Part shown: piece after piece, positions 42,991 to 51,365 of the stretch
How the letters are laid out: every line of letters starts with the position of its first letter
How positions within the stretch are numbered: the first letter of the stretch is position 1
NCBI GenBank assembly: GCA_036275295.1
Contig: DASUEB010000095.1
Coordinates: 7,182 to 71,181 of the forward strand
DNA: 64,000 nucleotides
Origin: DASUEB01 sp036275295
Lineage (GTDB): Bacteria > Bacteroidota > Bacteroidia > Flavobacteriales_D > Luteibaculaceae
Direction of reading: 5' to 3'
Position numbers and translations under genes: made by a program
Notes under the pieces: model-generated
The model's database searches: none
The model's input: the letters and a program-made list of their open reading frames with translations, nothing else
Told to the model about the DNA's origin: nothing

Positions 42991-44238
42991 TTAAGAGTTT
43001 GCGGCTGCTTTTTGTGAATCCAAAGTTGGATCGGCCATATACTTGCGAAGGGTTCGCCAACTGAAAAACAAGGCAAAGGCCATCAAAATGGCACCTAGTA
43101 GGAAAGCAGCCCCGGGAAAATGGATATACCCATCGGCGCGAGTTGCCTCAAAAAACAGGGTGTTCATGAGCAGCGGACCCACAATGGAAGTGGCACTCAT
43201 CAAGCTGGTCAAGGCACCCTGCAATTCGCCTTGGGCATTGGTTGGAAATGCTGAAGATATAATGCCTTGAATAGATGGTCCGGCAATGCCTCCCAGGCAA
43301 TAGGGAATGAGGAATACAATCATCATCCAGCCGGTAGATGCCATTGAAAACAACAACAAACCCAATGCCGACATGGCCAAGCCGAGGTAGGTAGCGCGCC
43401 GTGTACCCAGTTTTGGAATTAACCATCGGATAAGACCTCCCTGAACGGCAGCAATGAGGACTCCCACAATTCCAAGGCTATACCCAACCTGGGTTGAGTT
43501 CCACTTAAACTTAAACATGGTGTAAAAACTCCAGTTCGACTGAACCGAGTGGGAGGCTATGTATATGAGTACGAGCGAAATCACCAAACCCGATACCACG
43601 GGATACTTTCTAAGTTGCATGAGGGAGCCTATGGGATTTGCCCGCCGCCAATCAAATGGCCTTCGGTTCTTCAACGGAAGGGATTCGGGCAGAAAAAAGA
43701 AACCGTAAATACCATTGCCAAGGGCAAGAATGGCTGCGACGGCGAAAGGTATTCGGGGTCCCCACATCGAGGCAATGCCCCCCAAAACAGGCCCGATAAT
43801 AAATCCGAGCCCAAACGCTACTCCGATCAATCCAAAATTCTGGGCCTTTTTTTCGGGTTCACTCACGTCGGCAATATAAGATCCCGCGGCACTGAAGCTG
43901 GCACCGGTAACTCCCGCCAAAACGCGACCCACAAACAACCAACCGAGGGTAGGAGCCCAATACATTAAGACGTAGTCAAGACCCAAGCCAAAAAGCGATA
44001 GTAGTATCACCGGTCTGCGCCCAAATCGATCGCTGAGCCCACCCATTACAGATGAAAACAAAAATTGCATCACTGCAAACGAAAAAAGCAGCCATCCTGA
44101 AATTCTCGAAGCCTCACTTAAACCCTGGCCCGTTAATTCCTGAATGAGTTGTGGGAGAACGGGAAGGATGATTCCAATGCCAATTACATCGATAAGAACG
44201 GTGATGAATATGAAGGTTAAGGCATTCTTGCTGGTCAT
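42991..44238 (-). CDS. MFS transporter, TCR/Tet family
   Basis: A 415-residue transporter with 12 predicted spans. It has the drug:H+ antiporter pattern: PVLPQLIQEL, the loop motif GGLSDRFGRRPVI (residues ~64-76) and the motif-C-like GLGFIIGPVLGG. It resembles TetA-type exporters, but housekeeping MFS genes of this class are common in Bacteroidota, so resistance should not be assumed. Start at MTSKNALTF (44238); the longer frame to 44268 crosses a promoter box. Confidence 0.88.
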   Translation of the reverse strand: MTSKNALTFIFITVLIDVIGIGIILPVLPQLIQELTGQGLSEASRISGWLLFSFAVMQFLFSSVMGGLSDRFGRRPVILLSLFGLGLDYVLMYWAPTLGWLFVGRVLAGVTGASFSAAGSYIADVSEPEKKAQNFGLIGVAFGLGFIIGPVLGGIASMWGPRIPFAVAAILALGNGIYGFFFLPESLPLKNRRPFDWRRANPIGSLMQLRKYPVVSGLVISLVLIYIASHSVQSNWSFYTMFKFKWNSTQVGYSLGIVGVLIAAVQGGLIRWLIPKLGTRRATYLGLAMSALGLLLFSMASTGWMMIVFLIPYCLGGIAGPSIQGIISSAFPTNAQGELQGALTSLMSATSIVGPLLMNTLFFEATRADGYIHFPGAAFLLGAILMAFALFFSWRTLRKYMADPTLDSQKAAANS

Positions 44239-44254
44239 GGTCTGCTTTAAAATG

Positions 44255-44262
44255 CAAGTATA
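44255..44262 (-). promoter_or_regulatory. -7-like box TATACTTG before the MFS gene
   Basis: TATACTTG differs from TAnnTTTG at one base and ends 17 bases before the ATG at 44238. Confidence 0.4.
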
Positions 44263-44426
44263 CACCATTCCATGCGCTACCGAAAGCTGAAGGATCGTTC
44301 AGCCAGCAGCTAGCACGGTATCAGAAGTCCTAGTAGGCAGTTCACGTTAAAACTGACATCCAACTAACGGATAGTAATGAATCCAAGGTCTTGGATTCGA
44401 TTGTGGAAAGTCATTGAACATTAGAC

Positions 44427-44434
44427 TAGTTTTG
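44427..44434 (+). promoter_or_regulatory. -7 promoter box TAGTTTTG before the lipoprotein gene
   Basis: TAGTTTTG ends 29 bases before the ATG at 44463. A TTG at 44401-44403 gives 23 bases spacing, slightly long. Confidence 0.5.
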
Positions 44435-44462
44435 CTAAACTTGCCTAACAATTAACATCTCC

Positions 44463-45035
44463 ATGAAAAAATCATTGCTTCTTTTACTGTGGCTGGCCGC
44501 AACAACGTTGATGTCTTGTCAAAAAGACGAACCCATTGAACTAATCGACTACAGCGCACTTAACGCTAAGCCAGGATTTTTGGTCAATCAATTTAAGTTT
44601 ACTTATTCTTTTAGAGAACAAGATAGCACTGGTGTGCAGGGATACTACACCGAAGTATTTTCTCTCACCAACGATTCGTCAGCGAACGTTTTGGTGCGAG
44701 GGTACAACACAAAAGACAGTCTTATCGATGAGTATACTAGCAGTTACAACTATTTTAATCGGCTCATGATTGTAGATGCCTTTCCATTGTGGTTTACGGG
44801 AGGTAATGTGGGCGAGGTAAAAGACTTGGGAGGAGTAACCATAAAGTTCGTTCAAAAGGATATCAACACCACCACTCCTTTAGGTACTTTTAGCTGCAAC
44901 CGTTTTGACGTCACTATTTTTGAAGAAACGCAGGTCGTTTTAGTCGACAAAGACTTCAAGTATCCGTTTATAAAGCTGGGTTTTTTGGTGAATAATCAGC
45001 CTGAATATTTTTACGAGGCCATAAAGAACAAGTAA
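44463..45035 (+). CDS. Hypothetical lipoprotein
   Basis: A 190-residue protein with signal peptide and lipobox (TTLMSC, Cys19). The rest is beta-rich, with no family I recognise. It sits alone, with its own promoter box and a strong terminator at 45124-45158, facing the TPR gene. Confidence 0.75.
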   Translation: MKKSLLLLLWLAATTLMSCQKDEPIELIDYSALNAKPGFLVNQFKFTYSFREQDSTGVQGYYTEVFSLTNDSSANVLVRGYNTKDSLIDEYTSSYNYFNRLMIVDAFPLWFTGGNVGEVKDLGGVTIKFVQKDINTTTPLGTFSCNRFDVTIFEETQVVLVDKDFKYPFIKLGFLVNNQPEYFYEAIKNK

Positions 45036-45123
45036 AATCAAGACATGCTTTACGGTCGATTTCAATGGTGGTTTAGCATGGAAACCATTGTAAAAGGGTT
45101 TTAAATCTTTGATTCCTCTCATT

Positions 45124-45158
45124 AAAAAAGGCCTTGACATGTAGTCAGGGCCTTTTTT
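45124..45158. terminator. Bidirectional terminator between convergent genes
   Basis: A 15-bp stem with one wobble pair, AAAAAAGGCCTTGAC against GTCAGGGCCTTTTTT, 5-base loop ATGTA. A-run before and T-run after let it serve both the lipoprotein gene and the TPR gene. Confidence 0.92.
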
Positions 45159-45182
45159 AGTCTCTATATACCGCAAGGTTTT

Positions 45183-45698
45183 TTATATTCTACCCAGCTG
45201 AAGTTTTAACATCTTGATTTGGTCGGCAAGCAGGCCTTTCTCATCTAATTTCTTCGCCTGCTTTAAATACGTCTCAGCTTCTCTTTTTCTGCGTTTCGAC
45301 ATGTAAATCCCGGCTAGATTTAGTTTGGCAACTGCTTGGTCTTCCTTCATACGCAACCCCAGTTGCAGGGCTTTCACGAAAAATTTCTCCGATTTCCCCA
45401 AACCTTGTTGCTGCATGCTGATCAATCCGTTGAGATAATGATAATAGGCCTCCTGCGACTTAATAAGCTTGTGTGGGGCTTTGATTTTATCCAGTTGGAC
45501 TTGGGCTTTAGACAAATCCTGTTTTCTCATGTAATACAACGCCATGATTAGGTTTTCGTGCCTAAAAATGCTCAAGACCACTAATCCGGTAGCCAGTAGC
45601 AACATAATTCCATAGCCAATGTTCACTTCAATGAATTGGTAAACGGTTAAAGCGAAAAGCAAACCAGCGAGGGTGTATTTAATTTCTCTGTTGAACAT
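45183..45698 (-). CDS. Membrane-anchored TPR protein
   Basis: A 171-residue protein with two membrane spans in the first ~45 residues, followed by helical repeat segments (ALYYMRKQDLSKAQVQLDKI, YHYLNGLISMQQQG, AKLNLAGIYMSKRRKREAE) of TPR type. It probably mediates protein contacts on the cytoplasmic face of the membrane. Partner and function unknown. Confidence 0.75.
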   Translation of the reverse strand: MFNREIKYTLAGLLFALTVYQFIEVNIGYGIMLLLATGLVVLSIFRHENLIMALYYMRKQDLSKAQVQLDKIKAPHKLIKSQEAYYHYLNGLISMQQQGLGKSEKFFVKALQLGLRMKEDQAVAKLNLAGIYMSKRRKREAETYLKQAKKLDEKGLLADQIKMLKLQLGRI

Positions 45699-45716
45699 GA
45701 GGTGTTATTTTCGGCG

Positions 45717-45724
45717 CAAAATTA
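45717..45724 (-). promoter_or_regulatory. -7 promoter box TAATTTTG before the TPR gene
   Basis: TAATTTTG on the minus strand ends 18 bases before the ATG at 45698. No TTG at the -33 spacing. Confidence 0.5.
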
Positions 45725-45789
45725 GGAATTGTAGGGTTGTGTGCGATGATCGACGAAATTAAAACCGCAAGCGACAGGCACTGACTAGG

Positions 45790-45819
45790 TTGTTCGATGC
45801 ATTAAAGTGGCTACTTTTG
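45790..45819 (+). promoter_or_regulatory. Promoter of the ABC-F gene: TTG-N19-TACTTTTG
   Basis: TTG at 45790-45792, 19 bases, then TACTTTTG at 45812-45819 is the best -33/-7 pair in the window. It ends 14 bases before the ATG at 45834 and covers an apparent upstream GTG start (45807). Confidence 0.8.
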
Positions 45820-45833
45820 CAAAAAATTTTGGC

Positions 45834-47462
45834 ATGATCAGTGTAGAAAATCTCAGTCTACAGTTTAATAAACGCGTTTTATTCGACGAGGTAAATATTA
45901 AATTCACCCCCGGTAATTGCTACGGAATCATCGGAGCAAATGGGGCAGGGAAGTCGACCTTTCTAAAGATACTATCAGGCGAAAGAGATGCCACCGCGGG
46001 AAAGGTACATATTCAGCCCGGAGCTCGAATGGCCGTGTTGAGCCAAAACCACTTTGCATTTGATGACTCCACGGTTCTCGAGGCCGTTCTCAAAGGTCAC
46101 GATAAGCTTTGGAAAGTAATGCAAGAGAAAAACGCCATCTACGAAAAAGCAGATTTTACCGAGGCAGATGGTATAAAAGCTTCAGAACTGGAAGGTGAAT
46201 TTGCTGAAATGGGGGGATGGACCGCTGAATCAGATGCGGCAGATTTGCTTTCTGGGTTGGGTATCAAGGAAGATTTGCACCACACGTTAATGAGTGAGTT
46301 GTCTGGAAAAGAAAAGGTTAGAGTCCTCTTGGCTCAGGCGCTTTTTGGTAACCCGGATATTCTCATTCTCGATGAGCCTACCAACGACTTGGATGCCGAA
46401 ACCATAGGTTGGCTAGAAAATTTCTTGGCTGAATTCCAAAATACGGTCATCGTTGTGTCGCACGATCGACATTTCCTCGACATGGTATGTACCCACATTG
46501 CTGATATTGACTTTGGCAAAATTCAGCTCTTTACAGGTAACTATACTTTTTGGTACGAGAGTTCTCAGTTGGCTTTGCGCCAGAAAGCTCAGCAGAACAA
46601 AAAAGCCGAGGACAAGCGCAAAGAACTGCAAGAATTCATCGCCCGATTCTCGGCAAATGCGTCAAAATCGAAACAAGCCACCAGTCGCAAAAAATTACTG
46701 GACAAAATTAATGTCGACGAAATCAAGCCCTCGTCGCGAAAATATCCAGGTATCATCTTAACTCCAGAGCGAGAGCTTGGGGATCAAATCCTCGAGGTGC
46801 AGAACCTCATGTATGCCAACGACGAAAGGGTGCTTTTTAAGGGGGTTAGTTTTCGGATGAAAAAAGGCGATAAAATTGCCTTTATCGGTAAAGATCACAT
46901 GGCTATTACCGCCCTCTTTGAGGTGCTGTCGGGCCAACTAAGTCCCGCAACAGGCGAATTTACTTGGGGTGTGACCTCCTCACAAAGTTACATGCCCAAC
47001 GACAACAGCGGTTATTTTACCTCTGACCTGAACCTCGTTGATTGGTTGCGTCAATATTCCACTGATAAGGACGAAACCTTTATTCGTGGATTCCTCGGTA
47101 AGATGTTGTTCAGTGGTGAGGAATCCCTTAAGTCTTGCAAAGTATTGAGTGGAGGAGAGAAAGTGCGCTGCATGCTGTCGAAAGTAATGTTGGAAAAAGC
47201 CAACATCCTGTTATTGGACGAGCCCACCAATCACCTCGACTTGGAATCGATTACGGCGCTCAACAACAGTTTGCGAGAATTTAAAGGTTCTTTGCTTTTC
47301 ACCTCTCATGACCACGAATTGGTGAATACGGTTGCAACCCGAATTATTGAGGTCACTGCCAATGGAATCATCGACAAAGACTGTACATATGATGAATACC
47401 TAAGCGATAGCCGGGTGAAACAACAACGAGAAGAGCTCTACAGAGGCGTTGCCATAGACTGA
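45834..47462 (+). CDS. ABC-F family ATPase
   Basis: A 542-residue soluble protein with two ATP-binding domains and no membrane domain, acting on the ribosome in known ABC-F members. Domain 1: Walker A GANGAGKST (34-42), signature LSGKEKVRV, Walker B ILILDEPTNDLD. Domain 2: signature LSGGEKVRC and LLLDEPTNHLD, but its Walker A region reads IGKDHMAIT and lacks the usual GKS/T. The linker is Lys-rich. The last feature occurs in the YkpA/YbiT-like subgroup as I recall. Start MISVENLSLQ is fixed by the promoter. Confidence 0.93.
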   Translation: MISVENLSLQFNKRVLFDEVNIKFTPGNCYGIIGANGAGKSTFLKILSGERDATAGKVHIQPGARMAVLSQNHFAFDDSTVLEAVLKGHDKLWKVMQEKNAIYEKADFTEADGIKASELEGEFAEMGGWTAESDAADLLSGLGIKEDLHHTLMSELSGKEKVRVLLAQALFGNPDILILDEPTNDLDAETIGWLENFLAEFQNTVIVVSHDRHFLDMVCTHIADIDFGKIQLFTGNYTFWYESSQLALRQKAQQNKKAEDKRKELQEFIARFSANASKSKQATSRKKLLDKINVDEIKPSSRKYPGIILTPERELGDQILEVQNLMYANDERVLFKGVSFRMKKGDKIAFIGKDHMAITALFEVLSGQLSPATGEFTWGVTSSQSYMPNDNSGYFTSDLNLVDWLRQYSTDKDETFIRGFLGKMLFSGEESLKSCKVLSGGEKVRCMLSKVMLEKANILLLDEPTNHLDLESITALNNSLREFKGSLLFTSHDHELVNTVATRIIEVTANGIIDKDCTYDEYLSDSRVKQQREELYRGVAID

Positions 47463-47650
47463 TTCTTTGCCCTGCAGTTGAATCTCCGATCGACAATTGG
47501 CAACTAAAACGCAACCATCCTTTTGAGCGGTTCGGTATAATATGCCATTTGCCAAGAGCTGGTTTTTGTTTTGTGGTGCGGTTAACGCCCTGCCGCGTAT
47601 TGCGGTTTTGATGCAACGCTACTTCCTGCAGCGCGTTTGGGTTAATTACC

Positions 47651-47658
47651 TATTTTTG
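47651..47658 (+). promoter_or_regulatory. -7 promoter box TATTTTTG before the first FKBP gene
   Basis: TATTTTTG followed by CCCC ends 17 bases before the ATG at 47676. No TTG at -33. Confidence 0.55.
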
Positions 47659-47675
47659 CCCCATTAGAAAAGAAT

Positions 47676-48356
47676 ATGAAAAAGACATTTGGATGCATCG
47701 CAATGCTTACGGTTGCCCTGGGAGCTTGCAAAAACGAGAGTTCTAACACCACCGGTGATTTTAAGAGTGATCGCGAAAAGTTTGCTTACAGTTTGGGTAT
47801 GGACATAGCCCACAATCTGGAAAAAGCCAAGGTAGACAGCTTGGATGTAGAAACTATGGCTCAAGCCATCAGTGACGTGCTGTCGAAAAAAGACCTTAAA
47901 CTCAGCGATGAGCAGGCCAATACAGTGATCCGTGAGTACTTTCAAAAAAAGCAAGTAGCTGAGAACGCTGAGAAGATTCAAAAGGGCAAAAAATTTCTTG
48001 ACGACAACAAGAAAAAAGCAGGTGTAACGACCACCCAAAGCGGACTTCAATATGAAATCATCAAAGCAGGAACCGGGCCAAAACCTACCATAAACGACAA
48101 AGTAAAAGTGTTTTACGAAGGTAAATTGGTTGATGGTACGGTGTTTGACAAAACCTCGCCAAGTGATCCGGCTATTTTCCCAGTGGGTAACGTGATTGCA
48201 GGTTGGACTGAAGCCCTTCAACTTATGCCGGTTGGCTCAAAATGGAAACTGGTTGTTCCGTCAAACCTTGCCTACGGTGAAACCGGTGTTGGCGGTGCTA
48301 TTGGACCCAATGAAACCTTGATTTTTGAGGTTGAGCTCTTGGGAATCGAAAAATAA
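47676..48356 (+). CDS. FKBP-type peptidyl-prolyl isomerase, lipoprotein
   Basis: A 226-residue exported PPIase. A lipobox (ALGAC, Cys18) anchors it to a membrane. Residues ~30-110 form the helical FKBP_N dimerisation domain (FAYSLGMDIAHNLEKA) and the C-terminal ~105 the FKBP domain (KVKVFYEGKLVDGTVFD, GWTEALQLMPVGSKWKLVVP, AYGETGVGGAIGPNETL). It probably helps folding of secreted proteins. A paralogue follows 15 bases later. Confidence 0.93.
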   Translation: MKKTFGCIAMLTVALGACKNESSNTTGDFKSDREKFAYSLGMDIAHNLEKAKVDSLDVETMAQAISDVLSKKDLKLSDEQANTVIREYFQKKQVAENAEKIQKGKKFLDDNKKKAGVTTTQSGLQYEIIKAGTGPKPTINDKVKVFYEGKLVDGTVFDKTSPSDPAIFPVGNVIAGWTEALQLMPVGSKWKLVVPSNLAYGETGVGGAIGPNETLIFEVELLGIEK

Positions 48357-48371
48357 TCGTTCCTTTCAACC

Positions 48372-49055
48372 ATGAAATCAACTCTTTATCCTTTTATTGC
48401 GCTTCTGAGTTTGGTAATGACCACTCCAGCTTTAGCCCAAAACAAAAACAAGAAAATGACTACCGAAGTAGAAAAATTCAGCTACAGTCTTGGAATGGAC
48501 ATTGGCAACAACATAAAAAATGCCAACTTTGACTCGTTGGCGATTGATTTGGTGATCAGTGGTTTGTCTGATGTTTTAAACAAAAAAGAAACCGCTTTCA
48601 ACTCCGAAGAGGCCGGTATCATCATCAGAGAGTACATCACCAAAATGCAACAAGCTGCAGGTCAGAAAAAAGTAACAGAAGGCAAAAACTTCTTGACCGA
48701 GAATGCCAAGCGACAGGGTGTAGTTACCCTTCCTTCTGGTTTGCAGTATGAAATCATTATTGCGGGTACAGGAAACAAACCTACCCTCAACGACCAAGTG
48801 ACAACTCACTACACCGGTACTTTACTTGACGGTACCGTGTTTGATTCATCGGTTAAACGTGGAGAACCGGCCACATTCCCTGTGAGTGGTGTTATTGCCG
48901 GATGGACAGAGGCTTTGCAGTTGATGCCCGTGGGATCGAAATGGAAATTATTCATCCCTTCAGACCTAGCTTATGGCGAAAGGGGAGCGGGAGGAGCCAT
49001 TGGTCCCAATGAAACACTCATTTTTGAAATAGAGTTAATCAGTATTAATAAGTAA
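48372..49055 (+). CDS. FKBP-type peptidyl-prolyl isomerase, second copy
   Basis: A 227-residue paralogue of the previous protein with the same two domains (FSYSLGMDIGNNIKNA; HYTGTLLDGTVFDSS; GWTEALQLMPVGSKWKLFIP). It has a cleaved-type signal peptide (TTPALAQ) and no lipobox, so it should be soluble in the periplasm while the first copy is membrane-bound. Same transcript, with a terminator at 49061-49088. Confidence 0.93.
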   Translation: MKSTLYPFIALLSLVMTTPALAQNKNKKMTTEVEKFSYSLGMDIGNNIKNANFDSLAIDLVISGLSDVLNKKETAFNSEEAGIIIREYITKMQQAAGQKKVTEGKNFLTENAKRQGVVTLPSGLQYEIIIAGTGNKPTLNDQVTTHYTGTLLDGTVFDSSVKRGEPATFPVSGVIAGWTEALQLMPVGSKWKLFIPSDLAYGERGAGGAIGPNETLIFEIELISINK

Positions 49056-49060
49056 CCTCC

Positions 49061-49088
49061 AAAACCAGCTTCGGCTGGTTTTTTTTTG
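49061..49088 (+). terminator. Rho-independent terminator after the FKBP pair
   Basis: A perfect stem AAAACCAGC/GCTGGTTTT (49061-49069 and 49074-49082) with TTCG tetraloop and five more T. Confidence 0.95.
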
Positions 49089-49152
49089 AACTTGTCGTTC
49101 GCTACATTAAACGTTTTTCAAAATCGCTCGTCTTAATCTAAAACATAAAGAA

Positions 49153-49974
49153 ATGAAATCGCTGAAGATACTTGTGATGCTTGTATTGATAGCATCGGGA
49201 TGCGCAAAAGAAAAAGATCCAACGGCTGTTTTGGACCTCGCAGTGGTTGCGGGCGATCAAAGCATAATGGAATCAGAGTTTAACGCACTTTTCGAAACGG
49301 TGGATGGCGCTCTAGAGCAAAATAATTTTTACAAGTCTCCTGGTGATGCCCTTCCATTGTGCGCGGTTTTCACACACGATACGGTATTGAAAAGGGTAAC
49401 CATTGACTTTGGCAATGAGAATTGCCTATGCCGTGATGGCAATTTCCGACGCGGAAGGATAGAAGTGAATTACACCGATCGAAGACGAGTTAAAGGAGCG
49501 GTTACCACCCTTAATCTAGTTGATTTTTTCGTGAACGACCGGCGATTGACCGGTGTTAAAACAATCACCAACCTAGGCGACAGTGCAGGTTTCCCTGCAT
49601 TTTCGTTCGAAGTAAAAGACGCCAGTCTCGATTTTGGTGATGGTACGATACGATCGTGGAATCGATCGGCCATTGTTGAGCGAATACAGGGGAGCAACAC
49701 ACCTGAACTCGCCGATGACGTGCTTCGAGTAAGAGGAACCTCGAACGGAACCACCCGCAGAGGTGTTAAATACAGCACCACAACAACTGAACCCTTGATC
49801 AAGAAATTATCGGTAGGCTGTATCAAAAATTTTGTAAGCGGTTGGCTTGAAATTAAAGATGATCTCGGCAATACTGTGTTACTTAATTACGATCCCATTG
49901 GTGGCGCGCCTTGCGATAAGATTGCCGAGGTTACGGTAAATGGCGGTCCACCCAGGCGAATCATGTTGCGATAA
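49153..49974 (+). CDS. Hypothetical lipoprotein
   Basis: A 273-residue protein with signal peptide and lipobox (IASGC, Cys17). The rest is beta-rich with several paired Cys (CLCRDG near 97, VGCIKN, APCDK) and charged residues. I do not recognise the family. It stands between the FKBP pair and the convergent FAD oxidoreductase. Confidence 0.72.
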   Translation: MKSLKILVMLVLIASGCAKEKDPTAVLDLAVVAGDQSIMESEFNALFETVDGALEQNNFYKSPGDALPLCAVFTHDTVLKRVTIDFGNENCLCRDGNFRRGRIEVNYTDRRRVKGAVTTLNLVDFFVNDRRLTGVKTITNLGDSAGFPAFSFEVKDASLDFGDGTIRSWNRSAIVERIQGSNTPELADDVLRVRGTSNGTTRRGVKYSTTTTEPLIKKLSVGCIKNFVSGWLEIKDDLGNTVLLNYDPIGGAPCDKIAEVTVNGGPPRRIMLR

Positions 49975-50132
49975 GGCCTGCTAAACCGGTTGGATCTGAA
50001 ATACCCTGCGAATCGATATTAGATCGGGCTCAATGTTTCTCGTCTGGCAGGAGAGGTCCGGTCTTCATGGGTGTTGGAAATGTTTTGATCCATTTTCACG
50101 GTATCGGTTTAATTACATAAAGCGTTAGCAGA

Positions 50133-51275
50133 TCAAAGAAGGTCTGCTATTTTTTTCGACACTAAGCAGCCGAGAGCCACACCCATACCGCCCATTCTCA
50201 CCCCGTAAATGATATTACTTGCGTAATGATCAACCAAGGGATGCCTCGCTTGGCCCACGCCCATAGTTCCTGCCCAGGTATGCTCAATTTGGTACGGCTC
50301 ATTGATAATAAGGGTCTCTGCTAGCGATTGGATATGAGCCAAAATAGCGTTTGTATTTTCTAAGCTAGCGGTTTGTTCGCCCTCAAAATCAGTGTTTCGC
50401 GCACCCCCAATGAGCAGTCGATTATCAATCATGCGGAAATAATAATATCCCGCATCGTAATGAAAGCATCCGGTTAAGTTTACCTTCGACAATGGCGAGG
50501 TAACCAGCACTTGCGCTCTGGCGGGAGCGACATCAAGGTGAGGAAGTAGTTTGGACGTCAATCCATTGGTTGCTAAAATCAGTTTCCGGCACGTAAAATC
50601 ACCTACCGAGGTTGATACTTTAACGCCTTCGTTTTCATTCATAAAATCTGTAATGCGGACACCCCGTAACATAAACACACGGTTGTGGTGCAGGGCGCTT
50701 AACATGCTGAAGTAGAGCAGATCAGTCTGAATTTCTCCTTCTTCCGAATTCTCAATGATCTTGACAGGCTGTTTGAAGACCTGCTTGTTGTTGGGTGAGA
50801 TGCGATAGACTTCTGGGGCAAGAGATTTTAGGGCCCGATTGAGTTCGGGTACCAGATCGGTCGACATCGACCAGCGCTCCTCGTCTTGAGTGGTAAAAAG
50901 CTCAAAACCCCCCGTTTGTTTATACCCTAGCTTATCATCGCCGTGAATAGAGCGAAGCAATTGAAGACCCTGGTATCGTTCATGTACCAAGTTTATAGCA
51001 GCCTCAAAACCGGATGATCGAACATCGTCGGCAATTTCAGAAACACTCCCAAAACAGGCAAACCCGGCGTTGCGTGAACTCGCTGAAGCCCCGAAAGAAT
51101 GACCGTCGATGACAACTATTTTCGCTGTGGGATACTTTTGGCGCAGCATCAATGCCGTGTGGCATCCCACAATACCCATACCCACAATACAAAAATCAAC
51201 CCCTTGAAAATAGGTCTTGTATTCCCAGTAACTCATTGAATTCGTCATACCTGCGAAGGTATTGGGTAATTTCAT
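50133..51275 (-). CDS. FAD-dependent oxidoreductase, DAO family
   Basis: A 380-residue enzyme with an FAD-binding Rossmann loop VGMGIVGCHTALMLRQ (about residues 34-49) and the segment GASASSRNAGFACFG. It ends in GVRMGGMGVALGC. The family includes glycine and D-amino-acid oxidases; the substrate is not evident. The ATG at 51275 is preferred over the GTG at 51284; a later ATG (MTNSMSYWEYK) is possible. Confidence 0.87.
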   Translation of the reverse strand: MKLPNTFAGMTNSMSYWEYKTYFQGVDFCIVGMGIVGCHTALMLRQKYPTAKIVVIDGHSFGASASSRNAGFACFGSVSEIADDVRSSGFEAAINLVHERYQGLQLLRSIHGDDKLGYKQTGGFELFTTQDEERWSMSTDLVPELNRALKSLAPEVYRISPNNKQVFKQPVKIIENSEEGEIQTDLLYFSMLSALHHNRVFMLRGVRITDFMNENEGVKVSTSVGDFTCRKLILATNGLTSKLLPHLDVAPARAQVLVTSPLSKVNLTGCFHYDAGYYYFRMIDNRLLIGGARNTDFEGEQTASLENTNAILAHIQSLAETLIINEPYQIEHTWAGTMGVGQARHPLVDHYASNIIYGVRMGGMGVALGCLVSKKIADLL

Positions 51276-51365
51276 GATGTGCACTCAATTTTTAGGCCTT
51301 TTTTGCGTTTAAAAGGGTTACGACCTCGTTAACAATTGTGATATTTGATCCCTAAAAATTCCAGA

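Noticed and set aside
42920..43060. 47-residue N-terminal extension of glyA
   Set aside because: The extension is not like SHMT, overlaps the MFS gene and covers a -7-like box; the ATG at 42919 gives usual length.
42991..44238. Tetracycline resistance gene
   Set aside because: The TetA-like pattern is shared by many housekeeping MFS exporters, and no resistance-gene context or mobile element is present.
45807..45833. Upstream GTG start for the ABC-F gene
   Set aside because: It lies inside a good TTG-N19-TACTTTTG promoter, so the transcript would start after it; ATG at 45834 fits the family's N-terminus.
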